Assembly: GCA_017882555.1 (NCBI GenBank)
Contig: JADGPH010000061.1
Location: forward strand, 1 to 15,144
Source of the DNA: Thermoleophilia bacterium
GTDB lineage: Bacteria > Actinomycetota > Thermoleophilia > Miltoncostaeales > Miltoncostaeaceae
Direction of reading: 5' to 3'
Length of the DNA stretch: 15,144 nucleotides
In this document: piece after piece, positions 8,261 to 13,970 of the stretch
How the letters are laid out: each line of letters begins with the position of its first letter
Numbering within the stretch: position 1 is the first letter of the stretch
The notes under the pieces: model-generated
Told to the model about the DNA's origin: nothing
Database searches by the model: none
What the model saw: only the letters and a program-made list of their open reading frames with translations
Position numbers and translations under genes: made by a program

Positions 8261-8288
8261 TTGCATCGGTTGTGGCGATCGCTACAAT
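8261..8288 (+). promoter_or_regulatory. Putative promoter of the eight-cysteine zinc-ribbon gene
   Basis: The -10 candidate TACAAT (8283-8288) is close to consensus. TTGCAT (8261-8266), 16 nt upstream, matches the -35 consensus only in its first three bases. Transcription would begin near 8295, leaving a leader of about 40 nt that contains a ribosome site, AGGGGG (8322-8327), 8 nt before the ATG at 8336. The promoter spacer and -10 are covered by the first near-palindrome (8270-8287). Confidence 0.55.
8270..8287. promoter_or_regulatory. Operator-like near-palindrome, copy 1
   Basis: TTGTGGCGATCGCTACAA equals its own reverse complement at 16 of 18 positions and is centred on GCGATCGC. It overlaps the TACAAT -10 box, the usual place for a repressor. 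The TGTG-N8-TACA geometry resembles both CRP/FNR-type and Rex-type binding sites, but the bases do not decide the family. Confidence 0.6.
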
Positions 8289-8300
8289 CCCCTCAGCCGA

Positions 8301-8318
8301 TTGTGACGATCGTTACGT
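8301..8318. promoter_or_regulatory. Operator-like near-palindrome, copy 2
   Basis: TTGTGACGATCGTTACGT repeats copy 1 (the first 16 bases differ at two positions) exactly 31 bp downstream, about three helical turns. The core GTGACGATCGTTAC is itself a near-palindrome (12 of 14). It lies in the predicted 5' leader between the transcription start and the ribosome site, fitting cooperative binding of a dimeric regulator on one face of the DNA. Confidence 0.55.
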
Positions 8319-8335
8319 ACTAGGGGGTACTACCG

Positions 8336-8641
8336 ATGGCTACCCTATATCCCGCTCGCGCCGCGGCCGAAGGCCGCGCTGCCGCACACCGGGTGCGTCT
8401 GAGCCGCAAGAGCGTGTATGCCTGCCGCTTTTGCTGGGAATCAGTACAGGTGACCAGTGCCCGCTATCTTCCGCCGGTATGTCCAAGCTGCGTGGCGGCA
8501 ACTTGGGAAGCAGATGGCCGATGTGGCGCGTGGGTGGACTGCAATGGTGTCCGTCGCGATGGGGCAGCCAACCAGGCGCATTGCCAGGCCTGCGGATACA
8601 GCATCTGGACCCTGGTTCGGGGAGCCGACCCTCCGGCATAA
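8336..8641 (+). CDS. Small eight-cysteine zinc-ribbon protein, function unknown
   Basis: This 101-aa protein is preceded by AGGGGG eight bases before the ATG. Cysteines come in four pairs: C30-x2-C33, C49-x2-C52, C63-x5-C69 and C83-x2-C86. The first two pairs make a standard zinc ribbon (CRFC...CPSC). The second two, with H82 nearby, could make another site ending in CQACGYSIWTLV. The first 25 residues are Ala/Arg-rich and basic, and there is no membrane helix or signal peptide. Two folded metal sites in a small basic cytoplasmic protein suggest nucleic-acid or protein binding, but I recognise no family. A longer open frame over the same DNA (8203-8970) has no such pattern and was rejected. 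The gene stands alone behind a promoter with two operator-like sites, so it appears specifically regulated. It converges on hyuB with a 16-bp gap. Confidence 0.7.
   Translation: MATLYPARAAAEGRAAAHRVRLSRKSVYACRFCWESVQVTSARYLPPVCPSCVAATWEADGRCGAWVDCNGVRRDGAANQAHCQACGYSIWTLVRGADPPA
8362..8378 (+). other. Strong GAA-loop hairpin in the early coding region
   Basis: CGCGGCC and GGCCGCG form a perfect 7-bp stem with a GAA triloop, 26 nt into the eight-cysteine gene. So stable a hairpin this close to the start codon could slow initiation or simply reflect Ala/Gly/Arg codons. Confidence 0.35.
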
Positions 8642-8652
8642 TCTGTGCGGAG

Positions 8653-8686
8653 ATCGCTCACGGCAACGTCGGATCCCCTGAGCGAT
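8653..8686. terminator. Inverted repeat between convergent genes
   Basis: ATCGCTCA (8653-8660) and TGAGCGAT (8679-8686) are perfect 8-bp arms around an 18-nt loop. The left arm contains the hyuB stop codon and the repeat begins 12 nt after the other gene's stop. In this position it could serve as a bidirectional terminator, although no clear T-run flanks it. Confidence 0.35.
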
Positions 8687-10214
8687 TGTCCGGGGTGTGG
8701 GGCGGACCCCACCCGCCGCCGCCCGGCGTGTCAATTTCGATCAGGTCGCCGGCGGTGAGCCGGCCCTGCCATTTGCCGGGCAATGCCACGCCGTTCAGTC
8801 GCGTCGCGCCCATCGCGCCCGCAGCACCACCGCGCGCACCAGAGGGCGCGGACACCCGACGTTCGGCCATGACGCTCACCTCCGCATCGACCAAGACGCG
8901 CAGTGCACGACTCACCCCGTCACCACCGGTGTGGGTTCCCGCGCCGCCGGTTCCCCGGCGAATGCGATAGTGCTCGACCCGGAGGGGGTATGTCGTCTCG
9001 AGGGCTTCGACCGGCGTATTGAGCGTGTTGCTCATCGCGACATGGACCGCGGACGGGCCATCGGCATTCGGGCTCGCGCCTTGGCCGCCGGCCAGGGTCT
9101 CATAGTAGGTAAAGCCCGGACCGCCGATCGTGAGGTTGTTCATGGTGCCCTGACCCTGCGCCGCGACAGGGATCGCCGCACCCAGTGCCGAAAAGACGGC
9201 ATCGACGATGCGGCTCGAGGTCTCGACGTTTCCGGCAGCAACGGCGGCGGGGAATGTCGCGTTGACCAGGCAGCCCTGGGGCGCTCGTACCTCGACGGGG
9301 GCAAACGCGCCCGACGAGGCGGGAATGTCCGGGTCGGTCACGCAGCGCACCACGAAATAGACGGCCGATCGGGTCACGGCCAGTGGGCAGTTCCCGTTGC
9401 CCGACGCCGCAGGGTCCGTGCCCGCAAAGTCGACGATGAGCGTATCCGCGGCGATGGTGACGGCGACCCGAATCGCCAGCGGGCCATCATTTACCCCATC
9501 ACCCTCCAGGAACTCCTCTGCCCGGTAGGTGCCGTCAGGCATACGCGCGATCTCCGCGTGCGTGCGGCGCCGCGCATAGGCAAGCAACTCTGTGCCGGCC
9601 TCGCGGACGGCGCAGGCCCCCCAACGATCGACGAGCTCGGTCATTCGTCCGTCCGCGAGTCGATGGGCCGCAATCTGGGCGCGCAGATCCCCGGCGCGCT
9701 CGTGTGGGGTACGTGAATTCGCAAGGACGATGGCGACGATGTCCCGGGCAACCTCGCCACCAACGACCAAGCGTACCGGCGGCAGGATCAGCCCTTCCTG
9801 GAACAGTTCCCGTGAGCGGGCGGGCATCGATCCCGCGGTCATTCCACCGACGTCGGCGTGGTGCGCCCGCGAAACGGCGTAGCCCATCAGAACACCGCCG
9901 ACGTGGACCGGACTGACCAGCGTAAGATCGGGCAGGTGGGTGCCCCCGGTAAACGGATCGTTAAGGATCCAGATGTCTCCGGGCGCCGGGACACGGGAGA
10001 TCACCGCCGCAACCGCATCGGGCATGGCGCCCAAGTGCACGGGAATCGATGCCGATTGTGCGATCATCGCTCCCTCGGGATCGCAAATTGCCGTGCTGCA
10101 GTCCCGTCGCTCGGTGATGTTCGGCGAGTAGGCACTGCGGACGAGCGCCGCTTCCATCTCTTCGGCAATTGCGCGCATGGCGCTCCCCATGACCTGGAGC
10201 GTTACGGCGTCCAT
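8658..10214 (-). CDS. hyuB: Hydantoinase B/oxoprolinase-family subunit
   Basis: This 518-aa protein is the B subunit of an ATP-dependent hydantoinase/oxoprolinase-type enzyme, which opens cyclic amides (5-oxoproline, N-methylhydantoin or related rings) together with the A subunit. Family blocks seen: TERRDCSTAICD (about 34-45), VHLGAMPDAV, GDIWILNDPFTGGTHLPDL (from 79), SRAHHADVGGMTAGSMP (from 115), NSRTPHERAGDLRAQIAAH, and a glycine-rich C terminus (TPGGGGWGPP). The start is taken as ATG 10214 (MDAVTLQVMGSAM), where family similarity begins. The frame is open back to 10292, but the added 26 residues are Arg-rich and lie in hyuA. The ATG overlaps the hyuA stop by 13 nt, so the two are translationally coupled. 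The ribosome site is weak (GGGACGG, 8 nt upstream). The substrate cannot be told from sequence. Confidence 0.92.
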   Translation of the reverse strand: MDAVTLQVMGSAMRAIAEEMEAALVRSAYSPNITERRDCSTAICDPEGAMIAQSASIPVHLGAMPDAVAAVISRVPAPGDIWILNDPFTGGTHLPDLTLVSPVHVGGVLMGYAVSRAHHADVGGMTAGSMPARSRELFQEGLILPPVRLVVGGEVARDIVAIVLANSRTPHERAGDLRAQIAAHRLADGRMTELVDRWGACAVREAGTELLAYARRRTHAEIARMPDGTYRAEEFLEGDGVNDGPLAIRVAVTIAADTLIVDFAGTDPAASGNGNCPLAVTRSAVYFVVRCVTDPDIPASSGAFAPVEVRAPQGCLVNATFPAAVAAGNVETSSRIVDAVFSALGAAIPVAAQGQGTMNNLTIGGPGFTYYETLAGGQGASPNADGPSAVHVAMSNTLNTPVEALETTYPLRVEHYRIRRGTGGAGTHTGGDGVSRALRVLVDAEVSVMAERRVSAPSGARGGAAGAMGATRLNGVALPGKWQGRLTAGDLIEIDTPGGGGWGPPHTPDNRSGDPTLP

Positions 10215-12145
10215 GCGTTGGCCGTCCCGTCGCGCCGGATATCGAAGCTGTGGTCTGCGCGCTCGCGAGTTGTCCAGCCGTCTGGCACCCACAGCGTTGC
10301 CCCCGACATCGGGACTGCAATCGGGCCCGGGGTAGGGGGGCCGGCGAGCTCGGTGTTGATCGCCGGGACGTCGCCCGGACGCTCGGCCGCAACCCGCAGC
10401 GATACCACCTCGATCGGCGCCCCGGGGTCCGCATCCCCATAGCGCGAGGTGTGCGCCGAATGAAATGCCGTGGCCAGATCCATGGGGTCACCGACAATCC
10501 GCCAGGGCACCGTCAGCGCATGGGCCTGCCCCACGTACCGGCAATCCGCAGAAACCTCGATGCTTGCCCCCTCGAGAGTGTGACGCGCCCGAACCACGAG
10601 CGGCGCGAGGAGCTCGGTCAGACGACGCCCACGGTTGAGTGGGACCAGCACCGTCTGGATCCAGTCGCGACGCTCTCCCGCGATGAGCGTACCCACGGCC
10701 GCAAGGACGCCAGCGCTCGCGGGTACGATGACCCGTGCGCTCCCCAACACGTCAGCGACCTCGCAGGCGTGCAGCGGCCCAGCGCCCCCGAACGCGATCA
10801 ACGTCGCCCCCGCTGGGTGTATGCCGCGCTCGACGCTGACAATCCGCAAGGCCCGAGCCATCTCATGGTTGGCGACCCGGATGATTCCCTCGGCGCAGGC
10901 GTCGCAGGCAAGGCCCAGACTTCGGGCGAGCGCACCCACCGCGGCCACCGCGCGATCCAGATTCAGCGGTGTGCAATGCCCGGTCGTGCCCACCGAGGCG
11001 AGACGCCCCAGCACGACCTGTGCATCGGTGACCGTCGCGGTCCGTCCGCCCTTGTCGTAGGCGGCCGGCCCAGGCGTTGCTCCGGCGGAGTGCGGCCCAA
11101 CCCGAAGAGCCCCGCCACTGTCAACCCACGCGATGCTGCCGCCGCCCGCGGACACCGTCTCGATGTCGAGCATCGGCAGGTGCAACGGGTGTCCGTTGAT
11201 CAAAGTTCCTGAGCGGCGACCGGGCCGGCCGTCCACGATAAGGGCGACATCGCAGGATGTGCCACCCATATCAAAGGTCAGCGCATGGGAAATGTTCTCG
11301 GTCCGCGCCCACAGGGCCGCACCGATAACACCCGCCGCCGGCCCGGAGAGCACCGTTCGGGCGGCGTGTCCGGCGGCGATCTCGAGGTCGATGAGCCCAC
11401 CGTTGGACTGCATGATCTGGGGTCGCGGCAGCCCTGCCGCGACGATCCGCGCCGACAGCCCCGACAGGTAATGACCAAGCACCGGGGTCAGTGCGGCATC
11501 GACCGTCGTCGTGGCCGCGCGTTCGTACTCCCGAATCTCCGGGAGCACCATGTTCGACAGGCTGATGTGTACCCCAGGCAAGGCATCGGCCAACGCGACT
11601 CCAAGTGCCCGCTCGTGGGCGGGGAAGCGAAAGGCAAACAGCAGGCAGACGGCGACTGCTTCGACGTTGAGATCCCGAACCGCTCGGACGACGCGGGCGC
11701 ACTCCGCGGGGTCGAGTGGGGTAACCTCGCCATCCGGGCCGTTTCGCTCGGTTACTTCCACGATACGTGTGTGCGGCACAATCGGTGCCGGATGCGCGAC
11801 GTCAAGCCGATACAGATCGGCGCGATCCTGTCGACGCAACTCAAGGAGGTCTCCGAAACCACGGGTGATGACCAGTGCGGTCTTGGCCAACCGATTCTCC
11901 AGGAGAGCATTGGTGCCCACCGTCATGCCATGTGCGATGCGCGCCACGTCGTCGGTCGCCCGACCGGCGGTGGCGAGGACCTGCATGATCGCATCCATGA
12001 CGCCCAGACCGTGGTCGTCACGGGTGGTCGCCACCTTGGCGGTGACGATCTCGCCGCCGAGGATCAGGGCGGCGTCGGTAAATGTCCCGCCGACGTCAAC
12101 GCCAACCTCGGTCATCGCGGGGGACTCGGTTGGTTGGGTTGCCAT
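10202..12145 (-). CDS. hyuA: Hydantoinase A/oxoprolinase-family ATP-binding subunit
   Basis: This 647-aa A subunit belongs to the ASKHA (actin/sugar-kinase) fold and binds ATP to activate the ring substrate. Phosphate-binding motif 1 is GVDVGGTFTD (15-24), the second nucleotide motif is FDMGGTSCDV (291-300), and AFGGAGPLHA (451-460) is the adenosine-region motif. HGMTVGTNALLE, QSNGGL and LSGPAAGV are also family blocks, and the C-terminal domain contains DCRYVGQAHAL. The length is normal for HyuA. ATG 12145 is chosen because TAAAGT lies 9 nt upstream, suggesting a leaderless message; ATG 12115, closer to the conserved core, is the alternative. It forms an operon with hyuB. There is no transporter, hydantoin racemase or carbamoylase gene beside the pair in this window, so the pathway is not fixed. 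Confidence 0.93.
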   Translation of the reverse strand: MATQPTESPAMTEVGVDVGGTFTDAALILGGEIVTAKVATTRDDHGLGVMDAIMQVLATAGRATDDVARIAHGMTVGTNALLENRLAKTALVITRGFGDLLELRRQDRADLYRLDVAHPAPIVPHTRIVEVTERNGPDGEVTPLDPAECARVVRAVRDLNVEAVAVCLLFAFRFPAHERALGVALADALPGVHISLSNMVLPEIREYERAATTTVDAALTPVLGHYLSGLSARIVAAGLPRPQIMQSNGGLIDLEIAAGHAARTVLSGPAAGVIGAALWARTENISHALTFDMGGTSCDVALIVDGRPGRRSGTLINGHPLHLPMLDIETVSAGGGSIAWVDSGGALRVGPHSAGATPGPAAYDKGGRTATVTDAQVVLGRLASVGTTGHCTPLNLDRAVAAVGALARSLGLACDACAEGIIRVANHEMARALRIVSVERGIHPAGATLIAFGGAGPLHACEVADVLGSARVIVPASAGVLAAVGTLIAGERRDWIQTVLVPLNRGRRLTELLAPLVVRARHTLEGASIEVSADCRYVGQAHALTVPWRIVGDPMDLATAFHSAHTSRYGDADPGAPIEVVSLRVAAERPGDVPAINTELAGPPTPGPIAVPMSGATLWVPDGWTTRERADHSFDIRRDGTANAWTP

Positions 12146-12154
12146 TGCCGCCAG

Positions 12155-12160
12155 ACTTTA
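12155..12160 (-). promoter_or_regulatory. Putative -10 hexamer (TAAAGT) of leaderless hyuA
   Basis: On the minus strand TAAAGT is followed by nine bases (CTGGCGGCA) and the ATG at 12145. No ribosome site lies between. No clear -35 is seen; the hairpin at 12169-12194 occupies that position. Confidence 0.45.
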
Positions 12161-12168
12161 CCGCGGCA

Positions 12169-12194
12169 CTTCCTGCGTCGGGTGCCTCAGGAAG
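12169..12194 (-). terminator. Hairpin overlapping the stop of the SPOR-like gene
   Basis: CTTCCTG (12169-12175) and CAGGAAG (12188-12194) form a 7-bp stem with a 12-nt loop. One arm contains the TGA of the SPOR-like gene. There is no T-run. It may terminate the upstream pair, or be an operator across the -35 position of hyuA. Confidence 0.35.
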
Positions 12195-12906
12195 CGGCCG
12201 GGATGAAGCGGGCGTTGGCGCCGGGGAAGCTGGCCCGGGCGGTGGTTGCGGCGGCCCGGGCTGCGGATGCGCTCGAGTAGCGGCCGGAGAACACTGCCCA
12301 GTAGCCTGGCGCGAGGGTTGAATACGCGCTGGTGTTGAGCACGCCCGCTGAAAGACCATCGCTCGTGGCCCGGGCAGCGATGGCGTTCGCAGTCGATCGT
12401 GAGGTGGCTGAAGCCAGGATCACCGTCCAGGCCTGGGTTCCGGCCGGCCACGAGGCCGGGGTACCTGTCGAGCCGCTCGTCGTGGTGGTGGGCGTTGTCT
12501 GGGTTGGGGTCGTGTCCGTGGTCACCGGCGAGGATGTGCCCGTCGTGCCGGAGGTGACCGTCTCAAACCCCGTGCTCGTGCCGCTGGTGTCCGTGCCAGA
12601 GCTGGTGTCGGTCGGCGACGTGCCGGCCGACGTGTTCGGGTTCGTCGTGGTCACCGGTGGGGACGAATTGCTGTTCTTGGTGACCGCCACCGCGAGGAAT
12701 CCCGTGCCGAGGGCAAGCAGAACCAGCGCCAGGGCGATAACGCGGGCTCCCTTTCCCGTGGTCAGCCGCGGAGCCCTGGGAGTCGGGGCGCCGCACTCCA
12801 GGCAATACCGCTGGCTCGGGTCCAGGGGAGCGTTGCACTCCTGGCAGTGCGGAGAGTTCAACGGCGGGGCATCGGAGCCCTCGGGTGGTTGCGGCGTGTC
12901 GGTCAC
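12187..12906 (-). CDS. Zinc-ribbon, single-TM, Thr/Ser-rich linker, SPOR-like domain protein
   Basis: The 239-aa product has, in order: a cytoplasmic zinc ribbon (C21-x2-C24, C35-x2-C38; HCQECNAPLDPSQRYCLECG), one membrane helix at about 55-76 (VIALALVLLALGTGFLAVAV), an 80-residue Thr/Ser/Gly linker that should lie outside the membrane, and a C-terminal domain (about 158-237) resembling SPOR. The last region has QAWTVILASATSRSTANAIAARATSDG followed by GYWAVFSGRYSSASAARAAA; SPOR domains read about the same way and bind denuded peptidoglycan glycans. The start is a GTG sharing GTGA with the stop of the upstream gene, with GAAGG seven bases before it, so translation is coupled. Architecture suggests an envelope protein reporting between wall and cytoplasm. 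The SPOR call is by pattern and is not certain. Confidence 0.8.
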   Translation of the reverse strand: MTDTPQPPEGSDAPPLNSPHCQECNAPLDPSQRYCLECGAPTPRAPRLTTGKGARVIALALVLLALGTGFLAVAVTKNSNSSPPVTTTNPNTSAGTSPTDTSSGTDTSGTSTGFETVTSGTTGTSSPVTTDTTPTQTTPTTTTSGSTGTPASWPAGTQAWTVILASATSRSTANAIAARATSDGLSAGVLNTSAYSTLAPGYWAVFSGRYSSASAARAAATTARASFPGANARFIPAAS

Positions 12907-13580
12907 GTGGTGGCCTTCGGGGCTGACGGGGTCGCGGCGTCGACGCGGGGTTCAGGTGGCGCCAAGGACGCACCACAGTTCATGCAATAGCGTGCATCAG
13001 CAGGGAAACGGGTACGGCAGGTTCGACAGGAACCGACGACGATGGGAAGGGAACTGTCGGTCGCGGCAGGGGCACCCCGCGCCGCGAGCTGGGCGTCGAT
13101 CGCCTCGAGGGTGGTGTCGATCTCGCGGATCATCCCCGCCCTTCGCTCCGCGACGGGTGCGTGTAGGTCACCCAACAGGTGCAGCTCGTACGCAAGCCCG
13201 CCGAGGTGGAAGATCATCTGGTCACGATCCTGCACCAGGCGCCGCCGCTGTCGGCGTAGGCTGCGTGTCGACGCGGCCAACGGGTCGGGCACCTCGAGCG
13301 GCTCCGCGTCGGGTCCCGGCGCTGGCGTTGCACCGGACGGTGTGTCCTCAGGGACTGGCCCGACCGGAATAAGTTGCGTCGGCTGGTCGTCGGCCGCCGC
13401 CGCCTGTTCCCGTGCAGTTCGACGTCGCGCCCACCAACCGCGGGGTGCTTGGTCAGCGGCGGGCCCGGTCGACGCCTCGGATCCGGGTACATCAGGCGAA
13501 GGCGTGTTCTGGGCTTCCGTGTCTGCTGCGGACGGATACGGAAGTCTGCTGATCGGAGCAGTGGGCTGTTCGTCGTTCAC
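12903..13580 (-). CDS. C-terminal zinc-ribbon protein with helical segment
   Basis: The 225-aa protein is read from GTG 13580. Residues 1-100 are Pro/Ala/Glu-rich and disordered. About 102-170 is strongly helical and charged (STRSLRRQRRRLVQDRDQM ... EIDTTLEAIDAQLAARG), a likely short coiled coil. The C terminus is a zinc ribbon (C185-x2-C188, C199-x2-C202; CRTCRTRFPADARYCMNCG). No membrane helix is present. The frame stays open upstream to 13787, but that would enter the SAM riboswitch and its promoter. GTG 13580 has TAAGAT eight bases before it; ATG 13610 is an alternative. It overlaps the following SPOR-like gene by GTGA. Its zinc ribbon (x10 spacing) matches the N-terminal ribbon of that partner, so the two may act together. 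I do not recognise a named family. Confidence 0.72.
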   Translation of the reverse strand: MNDEQPTAPISRLPYPSAADTEAQNTPSPDVPGSEASTGPAADQAPRGWWARRRTAREQAAAADDQPTQLIPVGPVPEDTPSGATPAPGPDAEPLEVPDPLAASTRSLRRQRRRLVQDRDQMIFHLGGLAYELHLLGDLHAPVAERRAGMIREIDTTLEAIDAQLAARGAPAATDSSLPIVVGSCRTCRTRFPADARYCMNCGASLAPPEPRVDAATPSAPKATT

Positions 13581-13588
13581 TGGAATTG

Positions 13589-13594
13589 ATCTTA
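13589..13594 (-). promoter_or_regulatory. Putative -10 hexamer (TAAGAT) of the zinc-ribbon/SPOR operon
   Basis: On the minus strand TAAGAT is followed by eight bases (CAATTCCA) and GTG 13580. This is the same arrangement as at the other leaderless-looking genes here. A -35 is not evident. Confidence 0.45.
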
Positions 13595-13745
13595 GATCCC
13601 GGCTCGGCATTCCCTGCCGGATTACTGCCGAAAACCAACAAGTTTCTGCTGGTGTTGCAATGCGGAGACCACCCTCGGACGAGTCGAACGGCGGGACATT
13701 GGCATGCCGGGCACGGTACCGGCGCGCGGCGATGCCACGGCCCGA

Positions 13746-13775
13746 TTGACAGACATCGGGGACACTGTGTAGATT
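13746..13775 (+). promoter_or_regulatory. Promoter of the SAM riboswitch-thrC transcript
   Basis: TTGACA (13746-13751) is a perfect -35 consensus. Eighteen bases on is TAGATT (13770-13775), 4 of 6 to TATAAT. Transcription would begin near 13782, right at the first base pairs of the riboswitch P1 stem (from 13784). An inverted repeat CTGTGT (13765-13770)/ACACAG (13779-13784) overlaps the -10 box. Confidence 0.75.
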
Positions 13776-13783
13776 TGCACACA

Positions 13784-13887
13784 GCATCTAGAGCGGTGGA
13801 GGGATTTGGCCCTTTGAAGCCGCGGCAACCAGCGCATGTGCGCCAGGTGCCAATTCCAACCGGTGTGTTGCCGGGGAGATGCGAAAG
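13784..13887 (+). ncRNA. SAM-I (S-box) riboswitch aptamer
   Basis: The segment matches the S-box core closely: AGCGGTGGAGGGA, GGCCC, TGAAGCC, GCGGCAACC, then AGGTGCCAATTCCAAC, then GAGATGCGAAAG. Helices can be drawn. P1 is GCATCT (13784-13789) with AGATGC (13877-13882). The base of P2 is GCGG (13793-13796) with CCGC (13820-13823), enclosing the kink-turn-like GGTGGA/GAAG region. P3 is tipped by GCGCA/TGCGC (13832-13843). P4 is CCGG (13860-13863) with CCGG (13871-13874). A GGC in the P2 loop (13808-13810) can pair with GCC (13849-13851) as the expected pseudoknot. This class binds S-adenosylmethionine and normally turns expression off when SAM is high. It lies under an open frame of the divergent gene, which is therefore not coding there. 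Confidence 0.95.
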
Positions 13888-13916
13888 CCAACGATCGTCT
13901 TCTGATCGCCTTTCGC
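13881..13916 (+). promoter_or_regulatory. Predicted antiterminator of the SAM riboswitch
   Basis: GCGAAAG (13881-13887) is perfectly complementary to CTTTCGC (13910-13916), and between them CGATC (13892-13896) pairs with GATCG (13904-13908). This fold takes the 5' arm of the terminator and shares bases 13881-13882 with the 3' strand of P1. SAM binding, which stabilises P1, would disfavour it. Confidence 0.75.
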
Positions 13917-13943
13917 CGAACCCCGCGAGAGGCGTTGTTGTTT
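13907..13943 (+). terminator. Intrinsic terminator of the SAM riboswitch expression platform
   Basis: CGCCTTTCGC (13907-13916) pairs with GCGAGAGGCG (13925-13934) as a 10-bp stem with one G-U pair and an 8-nt loop, followed at once by TTGTTGTTT. It ends 27 nt before the thrC start codon, so it would act as a SAM-dependent attenuator. Confidence 0.8.
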
Positions 13944-13970
13944 CCAGATTCGATCACGAGGGCAGATGCG

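Noticed and set aside
8203..8970. 255-codon plus-strand frame over the zinc-ribbon gene and into hyuB
   Set aside because: No domain pattern, no ribosome site, and it would overlap both the eight-cysteine gene and the hyuB 3' end.
11285..12280. 331-codon plus-strand frame over hyuA
   Set aside because: Antisense to conserved nucleotide-binding motifs of HyuA; composition is that of a shadow frame.
12450..12680. Repetitive GT/GG-rich stretch as a possible tandem repeat or phase-variable tract
   Set aside because: It encodes the Thr/Ser linker with varied codons and has no exact unit repeated in tandem.
12332..13372. 346-codon plus-strand frame rich in Val
   Set aside because: Valine runs are the antisense of the Thr-rich linker; the minus strand has zinc ribbons, a TM helix and a GTGA coupling.
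13581..13787. N-terminal extension of the minus-strand zinc-ribbon gene
   Set aside because: It would run through the riboswitch promoter and into P1; a GTG with an upstream TAAGAT at 13580 is a better start.
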